Assembly: GCA_039636785.1 (NCBI GenBank)
Contig: CP144169.1
Coordinates: 1,488,001-1,552,000 of the forward strand
Length of the DNA: 64,000 nt
Direction: 5' to 3'
Source: Micrococcaceae bacterium Sec5.7
Lineage (GTDB): Bacteria > Actinomycetota > Actinomycetes > Actinomycetales > Micrococcaceae
The notes beneath the pieces were generated by a model. That model was given only the letters and a program-made list of their open reading frames with translations. It ran no database searches and had not been told where the DNA came from. Shown here piece by piece: positions 46,921 through 56,064 of this stretch. How positions within the stretch are numbered: the first letter of the stretch is position 1; each line of letters starts with the position of its first letter. Both the position numbers and the translations under genes were made by a program.

Positions 46921-48042
46921 CTAACCGGCAAGCGGCCCGGCCGGGCCGGTGGAGAGTTCCCGCTTGATCGCGTCGACGAAGGAATCGATGTCGTCCTCGC
47001 TGGTGTCAAAGGAACACATCCAGCGGACCTCGCGGGCAGCTTCGTTCCAGTCGTAGAAACGGAAAGACTCGCGCAGGCGGTCGGCAACACCTTCGGGGAG
47101 GATCGCGAAAACACCGTTGGATTCTGTTTTCTGTGTTGGCTCCACGCCCTCAATGGCATCCACCGCGGACCTGAGTCTCGCAGCCATTGCATTGGCGTGC
47201 TGCGCTGAGCGCAGCCACAGATCGCCCTCCAGGAGAGCGATGAACTGTGCTGACATAAACCGCATTTTGGACGCGAGCTGCATATTCATCTTGCGAAGGT
47301 AGATCAGGCCGTGGGCAGCCTCCGGATTCAGCGCGATGACCACTTCGCCGAACAGCAGCCCGTTCTTGGTGCCGCCGAAGGAAAGGATGTCCACCCCGGC
47401 GTCGCGCGTGAACTCGCGCAACGGCACGTTGAGGTGGGCCGCCGCGTTTGCCAGCCGGGCGCCGTCCATATGCAGTTTCATGCCCTTGGCGTGGACGTGA
47501 TCGGCAATCGCACGGACTTCAGCCGGTGTGTAGCAGGTGCCGAGCTCCGTTGTCTGGGTAATGGAGACTGCCAGCGGCTGTGCACGGTGTTCATCGCCCC
47601 AGCCCCAGGCTTCGCGGTCGATCAGTTCGGGTGTCAGCTTGCCGTCCGGTGTGGGCACCTGAAGCAGCTTGATGCCGCCGATACGTTCCGGGGCACCGTT
47701 TTCATCCATGTTGATGTGGGCGGTGGACGCGCAGACAACAGCGCCCCAGCGGGGGAGCAGGGACTGCAGCGAGAGAACGTTGGCGCCTGTTCCGTTGAAG
47801 ACGGGGAAGCACTCGATCCCGGCGCCGAAATGCCGTTCCATAAGTTCCTGCAGGTGCGCGGTGTAGTCGTCTTCACCGTAGGACACCTGGTGCCCCTCGT
47901 TGGCAGCAGCCAAGGCTGCAAGGACTTCCGGGTGGACTCCTGAATAGTTATCCGAGGCGAAACCGCGGACGGAAGGGTCATGCAGCCGGGCCGCGGGGTT
48001 TGCAGGGGCAGTATCAACTGTGGTTGTCATCGCTTTTGTCAC
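46921..48042 (-). CDS. Low-specificity L-threonine aldolase (PLP fold type I)
   Basis: 373 residues. Cleaves threonine or allo-threonine to glycine and acetaldehyde. Visible: FASDNYSGVHPEVLAALA, GEDDYTAHLQELM, the cofactor-binding FNGTGANVLSLQSL, HMDGARLANAAAHLN, and the PLP Lys in LSFGGTKNGLLFGE. The start may be GTG 48042 or the ATG at 48030 (MTTTVDTAPA); neither has a strong ribosome site. Confidence 0.9.
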   Translation of the reverse strand: MTKAMTTTVDTAPANPAARLHDPSVRGFASDNYSGVHPEVLAALAAANEGHQVSYGEDDYTAHLQELMERHFGAGIECFPVFNGTGANVLSLQSLLPRWGAVVCASTAHINMDENGAPERIGGIKLLQVPTPDGKLTPELIDREAWGWGDEHRAQPLAVSITQTTELGTCYTPAEVRAIADHVHAKGMKLHMDGARLANAAAHLNVPLREFTRDAGVDILSFGGTKNGLLFGEVVIALNPEAAHGLIYLRKMNMQLASKMRFMSAQFIALLEGDLWLRSAQHANAMAARLRSAVDAIEGVEPTQKTESNGVFAILPEGVADRLRESFRFYDWNEAAREVRWMCSFDTSEDDIDSFVDAIKRELSTGPAGPLAG

Positions 48043-48123
48043 GCTTTCAGTCTATGTAGTTCCTGCACCGGATTTCCCGCGCCGGAGGCCGGGTGTCAGG
48101 GGCCCGGCGCCGGACTGCGGTTG

Positions 48124-48897
48124 TCAGCGGGTAAGCGGCAGCCGCAGCCCATTAAGCTCGGTGGCCGGCCGGCCGAAGAGGCCGACGACGGCGGCAGCCA
48201 GGTCTTCGACGTCGGTATGCCCGGGGAACGTGCGTTCCGGGTGCTGGCGGCGCATTTCTGCGTCCACCAGCGCTTTGACCACAAGGACGACGGCGGCACT
48301 GCCGTGACCGGATGCGGACGGGCTGGAACCGGGCTGGACGGAGCCGGGCCGGCTGGAACCGGACGCCTCCGTCTGGGCGCGTCGGAAGCCGTCGGCGATT
48401 GCCATCGTCCAGGCTTCGGCGGCTGCCTTGGCCGCTACGTAACTGGCGCCACCTGCGGTGGGCGCGCTGACCGCCGTCGAGGACACCATGGCAAAACGGC
48501 CGGTTCCGGACGCCTCCAGATCCCCGTAAAACACGCGGGAGACGTTCCTGAGCGTTGTGATGGCACCAAGTTCCAGAAAGTCCCAGTCGTCGTCGCTCTG
48601 GTCAGCAATGCCCTTGGCTCCACGCCAGCCGCCCACCAGGTGGATCACACCGTCCATGGGGCCAGCCGACTCCGAGAGCGCGCCGTGCATTGCCCGGACC
48701 TCGGACACCTTCGCGAGATCGCACACCAGCGGGGTTACACCGTTGCCCGCCTCGGCTGCTGCTGCCTCAATGCGGGACTTGTCCGAACCGGCCGTAAATA
48801 CTCTGAAGCCGGCTTGATGGAGGGCCCGCGCCGTGGCGATCCCCGAGGCGCCGCTTCCGCCGGTGACCAGGACTTTGAGTGCATCCGCCGACGTCAT
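48124..48897 (-). CDS. Short-chain dehydrogenase/reductase
   Basis: 257 residues. Rossmann motif VLVTGGSGASGIATARAL; catalytic Ser in FAMVSSTAVSAP and the YxxxK pair in ASYVAAKAAAEAW. VIHLVGGWRG is the NAG-like segment. After residue 185 the substrate loop is Ser/Gly/Pro-rich and poorly conserved. Its ATG overlaps the DUF6421 stop by one base (TGATG), so the two are translationally coupled. Substrate unknown. Confidence 0.88.
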   Translation of the reverse strand: MTSADALKVLVTGGSGASGIATARALHQAGFRVFTAGSDKSRIEAAAAEAGNGVTPLVCDLAKVSEVRAMHGALSESAGPMDGVIHLVGGWRGAKGIADQSDDDWDFLELGAITTLRNVSRVFYGDLEASGTGRFAMVSSTAVSAPTAGGASYVAAKAAAEAWTMAIADGFRRAQTEASGSSRPGSVQPGSSPSASGHGSAAVVLVVKALVDAEMRRQHPERTFPGHTDVEDLAAAVVGLFGRPATELNGLRLPLTR

Positions 48898-50291
48898 CAG
48901 GCAGCCATCCCGGATGTTGCCTGTCCCGGGTCTGAAGACCCTGTGATGCCTGCCGTGGACTCGATAACAGGGCGCATCTTCTTTTCCAGCGCCTCGTAGA
49001 ACATGGAGAGCGGGAATTCGTCGTCGAGCACCTGGTCGGTCAGCCCGCGCGGCGGGCCGTCCAGCGGCAGCGCGCCGTGACCCTTTGCCCAGACCGAGGC
49101 CGGGCTGGGGGTGACGGTGCCGGAAATCAGTTCATAGGCCGCCAGCCAGTGTGCCGTTTTGGGCCTGTCGATCGAGCGCCAGTAGAGCTCCTCGATCCGG
49201 GTACCCAGCTCAATCACGACATCGGCAACCTCGTCCCAGTCGATGCTCAGGCGACTGTCCGTCCAGTGCAGGACGTGGTGCTGATGCATCCAGGCAAAGA
49301 GCAGCTGCCCGCCGAGGCCGTCGTAGTTGCGGACCCGGCTGCCGGTGATGGCGAAGCGGAATATGCGGTCGAAGATCACGGCATACTGGACCAGTTTGGC
49401 GTGGCGTCGTGCCTCCGGCGCCGCATCCTCGTCCCTTTCAATCCGGACGGATTCGCGGAAGGCGGTGAGATCGCAGCGGAGTTCTTCGAGCGAGTAGAGG
49501 AAGAAAGGCATCCGCTGCTTGATCATAAAGGGGTCAAAAGGCAGGTCACCGCGCATGTGGGTGCGGTCGTGGATCAGATCCCACATAACAAAGGTGGCCT
49601 GGGTCAGCTCCTGGTCCTCCAGAAGCTCTGCGGCCCCAGCGGGAAGCTCCAGGGACGTGGTTTCCGCAGCTGAACGGAGGACGCGCCGGAACCGGGCAGC
49701 TTCCCGGTCGGCAAAGATCGCGCCCCATGTGAAGGCAGGGGTCTTGCGGACGCCCACCGTCTCCGGAAAGAGCACTGCGGAATTGGTGTTGTAGCCCGGT
49801 GTGAAGTCCAGGAACCGGATGGGTACAAACAGCTTGTTGGAATAGTCTCCTGCCTCCAGCCCGGCAATGAACTCGGGCCAGATGACCTCGATCAAGACGG
49901 CTTCCACCAGCCGGCTGCTGCTGCCGTTCTGGGTGTACATGGGGAAGACCACCAGGTGCTGCAGCCCGTCCTCGCGGTATGCCTGCGGTTGGAAGGCAAG
50001 CAGCGAGTCCAGGAAATCGGGTACTCCGAAGCCGGAGTCCATCCAGGCCCTGAAGTCGACGGTGAGTGCATCCAGGTACGCGGCATCGTGCGGGAAAGCC
50101 GGGGCCAGGGCTTCGACTGCTCCGATGATGCCGGTGACGAGTCCGGCGGCTGCGGTGTGGTCAGCCGGATCCGGGACCGAACCGTCCTGGATCTGGAGCG
50201 TCTGGAGTGAAGAGGCGGCAGCCTTGAGCCGGGTCCACTGGGGGTTGTCCGCGGAGATCCGGGCAGGTGCGGTTATTGCTGTCTTCGTCAT
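48897..50291 (-). CDS. DUF6421 family protein
   Basis: 464 residues from the ATG at 50291 (MTKTAITAPARIS) with AAAGGCGAAG upstream. The blocks FWAWMHQHH-like LLFAWMHQHHVLHWTDSRLS, LFVPIRFLDFTPGYNTNS and MWDLIHDRTHMRGDLPFDPF belong to DUF6421. HDRTH and MHQHHVLHW give several conserved His residues, which could bind a metal, but no activity is established. Forms a coupled pair with the SDR gene downstream. Confidence 0.8.
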   Translation of the reverse strand: MTKTAITAPARISADNPQWTRLKAAASSLQTLQIQDGSVPDPADHTAAAGLVTGIIGAVEALAPAFPHDAAYLDALTVDFRAWMDSGFGVPDFLDSLLAFQPQAYREDGLQHLVVFPMYTQNGSSSRLVEAVLIEVIWPEFIAGLEAGDYSNKLFVPIRFLDFTPGYNTNSAVLFPETVGVRKTPAFTWGAIFADREAARFRRVLRSAAETTSLELPAGAAELLEDQELTQATFVMWDLIHDRTHMRGDLPFDPFMIKQRMPFFLYSLEELRCDLTAFRESVRIERDEDAAPEARRHAKLVQYAVIFDRIFRFAITGSRVRNYDGLGGQLLFAWMHQHHVLHWTDSRLSIDWDEVADVVIELGTRIEELYWRSIDRPKTAHWLAAYELISGTVTPSPASVWAKGHGALPLDGPPRGLTDQVLDDEFPLSMFYEALEKKMRPVIESTAGITGSSDPGQATSGMAA

Positions 50292-50312
50292 CGTCGACTT
50301 CGCCTTTCTGGT

Positions 50313-50376
50313 TGCTTGAGCATCTACGCCGAGCGTAGCAAGCAATCAGAGCTCCTAATTCAAAATATGCTTGAGC
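50313..50376 (-). promoter_or_regulatory. Repeats in the DUF6421-SDR control region
   Basis: Minus-strand copies of GCTCAAGCA occur at 50321-50313 and 50376-50368. Between them is the palindrome CTACGC-CGA-GCGTAG at 50324-50338. The block sits about 20-85 bases upstream of DUF6421 and may hold regulator sites (inference). Confidence 0.35.
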
Positions 50377-50459
50377 GTAAGGAAGTCTTGTGCATCGGGC
50401 GCGGATTGACGGCTCCAGCTCCAGCGGCGGATTGCCTGGGCAGGAAGCCCGGCCCGTGC

Positions 50460-50939
50460 TCAGGCCCCGGCAGGGCCTTTCCCGGTGCCAGCGTCTGCGG
50501 AGACCAGCTTGAGTGAAACAGAGTTGATGCAGAAGCGCTGATCGGTGGGAGTGCCGTAGCCCTCGCCGTCGAACACATGTCCAAGGTGGGAATCACACGT
50601 GGCGCAGCGGACTTCCACGCGGGCCATGCCCATGGTGCGGTCATGGATGTACCTGACAGTGCCTTCGGCCAGCGGGGCCCAGAAGGACGGCCAGCCGCAA
50701 TGCGAATCGAATTTCTCGTTGCTGGTAAACAGCTCGGTGCCACACGCCCGGCACTGATAGACGCCGGCGGTGTGCGTGTCCCAATACTCGCCTGTGTAGG
50801 GGCGTTCGGTCCCGGCCTCGCGCAGCACGCGGTATTCCTCCGGCGTCAGTTCCTGCCGCCACTCGGCGGCGGTCTTTGTGACTTTCGTCTGGCCGTCCGC
50901 GGTGTCCTGGGAATTCGATGTGTTTCCTGAAGCGCTCAT
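50460..50939 (-). CDS. msrB: Peptide-methionine (R)-S-oxide reductase
   Basis: 159 residues. Repairs methionine-R-sulfoxide in proteins. Zinc Cys pairs CRAC and CATC, substrate motif SHCGWPSFW, and catalytic Cys in QRFCINSVSL. The first 25 residues are a Ser/Thr/Lys-rich extension before AAEWRQELTPEEYRVLREAG. Fifteen bases separate its ATG from the upstream hypothetical gene's stop, so they probably share a transcript. Confidence 0.95.
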   Translation of the reverse strand: MSASGNTSNSQDTADGQTKVTKTAAEWRQELTPEEYRVLREAGTERPYTGEYWDTHTAGVYQCRACGTELFTSNEKFDSHCGWPSFWAPLAEGTVRYIHDRTMGMARVEVRCATCDSHLGHVFDGEGYGTPTDQRFCINSVSLKLVSADAGTGKGPAGA

Positions 50940-50953
50940 AGTCTGATCAACGC

Positions 50954-51445
50954 TCAGGAGTCTCCGATAAATCCCGAGCCGGCATACAAATGCAGAACCG
51001 GAAGACCCAGCTGGTCCTGGGCCTTGTTGGCCCAGTCGGTGTGGAAGGTGTCGGCCACGGCGTGCGGACGGGTGATAACCACAGCCTGCGCCGCACCCAA
51101 GGCCTTGACTTTGGACACCAGACCGTTGACCGCACCGCCGTCCACAATTTCGCCGCTGACGCCGCTTCCGAGCCCCTCGAGGGCGCCGAGCGATACTTCC
51201 AGGGTTTCGGAAGCTTCAGCCCGCTCAGCCACGGGATCCGGAGTCTGCGAGGTCAGCTCCCGGAATGCCTTGGCGATATCCAGCATGGAAAGATTCTCCA
51301 GGAAATCCACCAGCAGGTGCCTTTCCGTATTCGAGGGCACCAGCACCACGAGGGGCGTGTCGCCCCCGTCCACGAGGCGTTCGATGTTAATGCGGTCGTC
51401 CGCGCCCAGCGGCTCTTCTGTCAGAATGACGATTGGATCGCTCAT
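50954..51445 (-). CDS. Conserved hypothetical protein (alternating alpha/beta, Rossmann-like)
   Basis: 163 residues, acidic. The pattern of strands (PIVILTEE, PLVVLVPS, AAQAVVITRPH, LPVLHLYAGSG) alternating with helices suggests a small nucleotide-binding or universal-stress-like fold, but no catalytic or Walker motif is visible. I do not recognise a named family. Located immediately upstream of msrB on the same strand. Confidence 0.75.
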   Translation of the reverse strand: MSDPIVILTEEPLGADDRINIERLVDGGDTPLVVLVPSNTERHLLVDFLENLSMLDIAKAFRELTSQTPDPVAERAEASETLEVSLGALEGLGSGVSGEIVDGGAVNGLVSKVKALGAAQAVVITRPHAVADTFHTDWANKAQDQLGLPVLHLYAGSGFIGDS

Positions 51446-51568
51446 GCCATCAGCCTAGTCCTGCGCCACGTCCGCTGCATCCATTTGGTGCGGTGCGGTT
51501 CCGCCGATGCCCGGCGTGCCTTCGGGGCAGAATGTGCCCACAGCCCCGGCTGCGGTAAGAATGGTTGC

Positions 51569-52834
51569 ATGGCATCCTCCCTGCATACCACCCCGGATCC
51601 GGGGCTGAGCCGGACCCGCACCGCCGGCACCGGCCGGATGACCCTCCGCGCCAAATGGACGCTGGGCGGCATCATCGCCGGAGGCGCAGCCGCCGGTCTT
51701 GTGGCTGCTGGTTCCTCAGCGCTGGCGCTGTACTTTGCCCGCCGCGTGATCACGCCCGCCAGGCAGCGGGAAGAGGACCAGGAGGTGCTGGCGGTCATCA
51801 GGGAAGGCCGTGGCCTTCAGATCATTCTGGCCGCCACCGCCGATTCCACGATTGACGGTACTTACGGACTGTTTTTCGACGGCGGCAATGGCTATGCGCG
51901 GATCGGACGCATCCTGTCCTACTCACCGGCCGAACGCACGGTTCTGCGGGAGGTGGAGCATGTATACAGCGGGGATCTGAAGTCCGCACGCCACGGCTGG
52001 TGGAGCGGCGCTGTCTACCCCGACCCCTCAGCCATCGGAATGCCAGCCGAGGAAGTGCTGATCGACGTCGACGGCGGAACGGCCCCCGCCTGGCTGGTGC
52101 GGGCAGCGCCGGAGGCGGAAACGTGGGCAATCATGGTCCATGGCCGCGGTGCCACCAGGCAGGAAGGCCTCCGGGCTGTGCGGACGGCACGGGAACTCGG
52201 ACTGACCAGCCTGTTGGTGTCCTACCGGAATGACGGCCTGGCGCCGTCAGCGAACGATGGCCGTTACGGTCTGGGATCAACGGAATGGCGCGACGTCGAA
52301 TCGGCCATTGCCTTTGCCCTGGCGAACGGTGCCAGGGAAGTGGTCCTTTTCGGGTGGTCCATGGGCGGCGCCATCTGCCTCCAGACAGCCGATCTATCCA
52401 GGTACCACCACCTCATCAGGGCAATGGTGCTGGACGCTCCGGTCATCAATTGGGTGAATGTGCTGGCCCACCACGCAGAACTGAACAGGATCCCGTCACT
52501 CGTGGGGCGGTATGGCCAGCTCATGATGAGCCATCCGCTGGGCCGCCGGCTTACCGGTCTTGCCGCACCCGTGGACCTCAAGACCATGGACTGGGTATCC
52601 AGGGCCGTGGAGCTGAGGACGCCGACCCTGATCATCCACAGTGTCGACGACGAATACGTTCCGTACGGGCCCTCGGCCGTCCTCGCCGAGAAGAATCCGG
52701 AGATGGTCACCTTCGAAACCTTCAGCAAGGCAAGGCACACCAAGGAGTGGAACGTGGACCCGCTGCATTGGGATAACCTGGTCCGGGCCTGGCTGCAGCA
52801 GCAGCTGGCCCCCAGGCTCAATCCGGGGCAGTAG
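51569..52834 (+). CDS. Membrane-anchored alpha/beta hydrolase
   Basis: 421 residues. One N-terminal membrane anchor (GGIIAGGAAAGLVAAGSSAL, residues about 33-52) precedes an alpha/beta hydrolase with nucleophile elbow VLFGWSMGGA, acid in HSVDDEYVP and His in KARHTKEW. Such proteins are serine hydrolases of unknown substrate, probably facing the outside of the membrane. The same frame stays open for another 193 codons upstream, but that part only mirrors the gene on the other strand. The ATG at 51569 has a weak ribosome site. Confidence 0.87.
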   Translation: MASSLHTTPDPGLSRTRTAGTGRMTLRAKWTLGGIIAGGAAAGLVAAGSSALALYFARRVITPARQREEDQEVLAVIREGRGLQIILAATADSTIDGTYGLFFDGGNGYARIGRILSYSPAERTVLREVEHVYSGDLKSARHGWWSGAVYPDPSAIGMPAEEVLIDVDGGTAPAWLVRAAPEAETWAIMVHGRGATRQEGLRAVRTARELGLTSLLVSYRNDGLAPSANDGRYGLGSTEWRDVESAIAFALANGAREVVLFGWSMGGAICLQTADLSRYHHLIRAMVLDAPVINWVNVLAHHAELNRIPSLVGRYGQLMMSHPLGRRLTGLAAPVDLKTMDWVSRAVELRTPTLIIHSVDDEYVPYGPSAVLAEKNPEMVTFETFSKARHTKEWNVDPLHWDNLVRAWLQQQLAPRLNPGQ

Positions 52835-52866
52835 GCTGCCGGAGATGCCTGCCGGATTCCCGCTGT

Positions 52867-53364
52867 CTAGCGCTTTCCCGTGCCGATCCGGGCGGTGGCG
52901 GCGCCCGTAATCCGGATGAGATCCGCCGGCGCCAGTTCGACGTCGAGCCCGCGGCGGCCGCCCGAAACGAGCATGGTTGCGAGGGCCAGGGCGCTGTCAT
53001 CAACGACCGTCGGCGAGGGTTGCCGCTGGCCGAGGGGGGAGATGCCGCCAAGGACGTATCCGGTACGCCGTTCCGCAGCGGCAGAATCCGCCATGACGGC
53101 CTTCTTGCCGCCCAGAGCAGAGGCAAAGGCCTTGAGGTCCAGGTTTCCGCTGACCGGGACCACGGCGACGGCTGGTCTGCCGTCGACGTCCACCATCAGC
53201 GTCTTGAAGACCGTGGCAGGGTCTACACCAAGAGCTTCGGCCGCCTCCGCGCCGTAGCTGGCGGCCGAGGGGTCATGAACGTAGGGCCGCGCACCAAAGG
53301 GAACGCCGGCCACAGCCAAAACGGCCGTGGCCGGCGTTCCCTGTGAAGCCTGCTTTCGCGCCAT
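52867..53364 (-). CDS. ybaK: YbaK/EbsC-type aminoacyl-tRNA deacylase
   Basis: 165 residues. Hydrolyses mischarged Cys-tRNA(Pro) or similar. Conserved Lys in TVFKTLMVDVDG, GYVLGGISPLGQ and the C-terminal LIRITGA. Length and start (MARKQASQGTPA) fit the family. Precedes sufE on the same strand, 18 bases away. Confidence 0.9.
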   Translation of the reverse strand: MARKQASQGTPATAVLAVAGVPFGARPYVHDPSAASYGAEAAEALGVDPATVFKTLMVDVDGRPAVAVVPVSGNLDLKAFASALGGKKAVMADSAAAERRTGYVLGGISPLGQRQPSPTVVDDSALALATMLVSGGRRGLDVELAPADLIRITGAATARIGTGKR

Positions 53365-53382
53365 TGAAACTTCAGCTGGCCG

Positions 53383-53844
53383 TCAGGACTGCAGCCTTGC
53401 GGTGGCGGCAACCTTGCGTTTGATCCGGCCGAGCATGGCGGTCATGCCGCGCATACGCAGCGGTGTGATGGCCCGGGTGAGCCCCAGCAGCTCCGGCATG
53501 TCGTCGGGGACGGCAAGGATTTCCTGCGCCGTAAGTCCGTCAAGGCCTTCACGGAGCACACTCGCGAACCCGCGGGTTGTCGGGGCCTCCGGCGGGGCCT
53601 TGAAGAAGAGCCGGACGCTGTCCGGCGAACCGGCATCATTCTTCTCTGTCTCGATGGTAAGGAACAGCGGCGACTGGCACTCAATAACCTGCTCCAGCAG
53701 CTCAGGGTGGTTTTTCAACCGCTCCGGCAGCTCCGGCAGCTCCCGCGAGAACTCAAGCAGCAACTGCAGGCGATCGGGTTCGGTCAGCGCCTGGAAGTCA
53801 TCAACAATTTCCGCCAGCGCGGCGGGAAGGGCATAGGTAGTCAT
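53383..53844 (-). CDS. sufE: SufE-family sulfur acceptor protein
   Basis: 153 residues from the ATG at 53844 (MTTYALPAALAEIVDDF). SufE takes persulfide from a cysteine desulfurase for Fe-S cluster assembly. The acceptor Cys lies in LLEQVIECQSPLFL, and DDMPELLGLTRAITPLRMRGM is the family C-terminus. A long frame adds 11 residues upstream without resemblance. Adjacent to the rhodanese gene, a recurrent actinobacterial pairing. Confidence 0.92.
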   Translation of the reverse strand: MTTYALPAALAEIVDDFQALTEPDRLQLLLEFSRELPELPERLKNHPELLEQVIECQSPLFLTIETEKNDAGSPDSVRLFFKAPPEAPTTRGFASVLREGLDGLTAQEILAVPDDMPELLGLTRAITPLRMRGMTAMLGRIKRKVAATARLQS

Positions 53845-53898
53845 CCATTCCAGCTTACCCAGTTTTGCGTCCGGCATCCTTGAATGTTCCGATGTGTC

Positions 53899-54816
53899 CT
53901 ATTTGGTGGCCGGGACGGAGCCGCGCTCCGCGCCCTTGGCGATCGGCACACGGACCGCATTGCCCCACTCGGTCCATGAGCCGTCGTAGTTCCGGACAGT
54001 CTCGAAGCCCAGCAGGTACTTAAGCGCAAACCACGTGTGGCTGGAGCGCTCGCCGATACGGCAGTAGGCCACAACGTCGTCGCCCGCGGCCAATCCGGCT
54101 TCGCCCAGGTACAGCGCGTCCAGCTGCTCACGGCTGCGGTACGTCCCGTTCTCGGCAGCGGCGCGTGCCCAAGGGATGGAGGCTGCGGTGGGGATGTGTC
54201 CTCCGCGGAGCGCGCCCTCCTCCGGATATGCCGGCATATGCGTGCGCTGACCTGTGTATTCCTCGGGGGAGCGGACATCGATGAGCGGCTTGCCGAAGTG
54301 TGCCAGGACGTCGTCCTTGAAGGCCCGGATCGGAGCGTCATGCCGTTCGATCACAGGGTAGTGGACGGCGGCCGGCGCCGCCGCGTCGGTGGTCAGTTCG
54401 CGGCCTTCGGCAATCCACTTGTCGCGGCCGCCGTCGAGCAGGCGGACATCCTCGTGGCCGAACAGCGTGAAGACCCAGAGGGCGTACGCGGCCCACCAGT
54501 TGGACTTGTCGCCGTAGATCACCACGGTGGTGTCGCGGGAAATTCCTTTGGCGGCGGCCAGCGCGGCAAAAGCCGCCCCGTCCACGTAATCACGGTTGAC
54601 CTGGTCGTTCAGATCGGTGTGCCAGTCGATCTTGACTGATCCCGGGATGTGGCCGGTCTCGTACAGCAGGACGTCCTCGTCGGATTCGACGACCACGAGC
54701 TTGCCGTCCTGCAAGGCGCCGCCGTCCAAAGCGGCAGCGAGCCACTCGGTGGACACGAGCCGTTCCGGGTGGGCGTAGGCGGCGAATTTTTCGTTCTGTT
54801 CAACTGGGTAGGACAT
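53899..54816 (-). CDS. sseA: Two-domain sulfurtransferase (thiosulfate/3-mercaptopyruvate type)
   Basis: 305 residues with two rhodanese domains. The N-terminal one ([20 protein letters not shown]) lacks a catalytic Cys. The C-terminal one carries [17 protein letters not shown] with the active Cys in the six-residue loop CRIGER. DRINGS: the substrate class (thiosulfate or mercaptopyruvate) cannot be fixed from the loop alone. Located upstream of sufE, to which it may supply sulfane sulfur (inference). Confidence 0.92.
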   Translation of the reverse strand: MSYPVEQNEKFAAYAHPERLVSTEWLAAALDGGALQDGKLVVVESDEDVLLYETGHIPGSVKIDWHTDLNDQVNRDYVDGAAFAALAAAKGISRDTTVVIYGDKSNWWAAYALWVFTLFGHEDVRLLDGGRDKWIAEGRELTTDAAAPAAVHYPVIERHDAPIRAFKDDVLAHFGKPLIDVRSPEEYTGQRTHMPAYPEEGALRGGHIPTAASIPWARAAAENGTYRSREQLDALYLGEAGLAAGDDVVAYCRIGERSSHTWFALKYLLGFETVRNYDGSWTEWGNAVRVPIAKGAERGSVPATK

Positions 54817-55026
54817 GGCTATGGCCTTTCATTGAAAACGGACTGGCGGGACGGTGTGGACCCTGCTCCAACACTAGCCACGGCCTCAGCCGAATGCTGC
54901 CCCGCGTTAACAGGGGGAAATGTGGCCTTCGTCACGTGACCGGGGGTGCGCAGGCGCTACATCGAAGACGGTTGGTGCATTGCCGGTATTCTTTCTGGGG
55001 ACAAGTCACCAGCAGAACGGACCACC

Positions 55027-56064
55027 TTGGTACAGATCGAACAGCTTGCCGCCCGCACTCCGGCAGTTTCGGTGGACGAGCTCCTCAAGGGTTTTTACCC
55101 GTCGCCGAGGTTCGGCCAGGTGTCTTTTGCCAGCTACCGGCCCGACCACGCGCAGCCGAGCCAGTCTGCGGCCGTCAAAGGGCTGGCGACCTTCGCCGCG
55201 GGAGTCGGCGCCGGTGACGGGGCTGGACTTTTCAAGAGGCTCTTTGCCAAGAAGGACACCTCGAGGGCGGGCATCTACCTTGATGGCGGATTCGGTGTGG
55301 GCAAGACCCACCTGCTTGCTTCGCTCTGGCATGCGGCTCCGGGCCCCAAGGCCTTCGGCACCTTTGTGGAGTACACCAACCTGGTGGGAGCACTGTCCTT
55401 CCGCAAGACCGTTGAAGCGCTGAGCCACTACAAGCTGGTGTGCATCGATGAATTCGAGCTCGATGATCCGGGTGACACAGTGCTGATGTCCCGGCTGATG
55501 CGGGAACTGGCTGACGCCGGCGTCAAGCTTGCTGCGACGTCCAATACGCTGCCAGGGTCCCTGGGCGATGGCCGTTTTGCCGCAGTGGACTTCCAGCGTG
55601 AAATCCAGGTGCTGGCCGACCAGTTTGACGTCCTTAGAGTCGACGGCGAGGACTTCCGCCACCGAGGATTGCCGGCAGCGCCTTTGCCGCTGCGCAATGA
55701 TGATCTGGCCGCCCACATGAGAGCCGAGTTCGACGGCAAGACGGTGGCGCAGGACGACTTCAAGACCCTCATCGCCCATCTGGCCGGCGTGCATCCGAGC
55801 CGCTACCGTAAGCTGCTCGACGGGATCGACGGCGTGGTGTGGCGCAACGTGGAGACCATCACCGAACAGGCTGTGGCTCTGAGGTTCGTGGTGCTGGCTG
55901 ACCGCCTGTATGACAAGGACGTCCCGATTCTCGCCAGCGGCGTGCCGTTCGACCAGCTCTTTACGGAAGAGATGATGGCCGGCGGCTACACCAAGAAGTA
56001 CCACCGGGCGGTCTCACGGCTCACGGCCCTAGCACGTGAGGGCCAGAACCACGAGCCTTCTTAG
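55027..56064 (+). CDS. zapE: Cell division protein ZapE (AFG1-like ATPase)
   Basis: 345 residues from a TTG at 55027 (MVQIEQLAART). A GTG 27 codons earlier (54946) is possible but adds unconvincing residues. Visible: AFG1 ATPase, Walker A IYLDGGFGVGKTHLLASL near 85, Walker B LVCIDEFELDDPGD, sensor LAATSNTLPG, and the C-terminal YRKLLDGIDGVVWRN. ZapE proteins associate with the Z-ring and act in division under low oxygen or stress. Divergent from the sulfurtransferase gene. Confidence 0.88.
   Translation: MVQIEQLAARTPAVSVDELLKGFYPSPRFGQVSFASYRPDHAQPSQSAAVKGLATFAAGVGAGDGAGLFKRLFAKKDTSRAGIYLDGGFGVGKTHLLASLWHAAPGPKAFGTFVEYTNLVGALSFRKTVEALSHYKLVCIDEFELDDPGDTVLMSRLMRELADAGVKLAATSNTLPGSLGDGRFAAVDFQREIQVLADQFDVLRVDGEDFRHRGLPAAPLPLRNDDLAAHMRAEFDGKTVAQDDFKTLIAHLAGVHPSRYRKLLDGIDGVVWRNVETITEQAVALRFVVLADRLYDKDVPILASGVPFDQLFTEEMMAGGYTKKYHRAVSRLTALAREGQNHEPS

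Noticed and set aside
46860..47192. 111-codon N-terminal extension of the DUF3000 protein
   Set aside because: The added sequence mirrors the threonine aldolase gene and has no DUF3000 resemblance.
50990..51568. 193-codon in-frame extension of the alpha/beta hydrolase
   Set aside because: It is antisense to the 163-residue hypothetical gene. The hydrolase's anchor and catalytic domain start after 51569.
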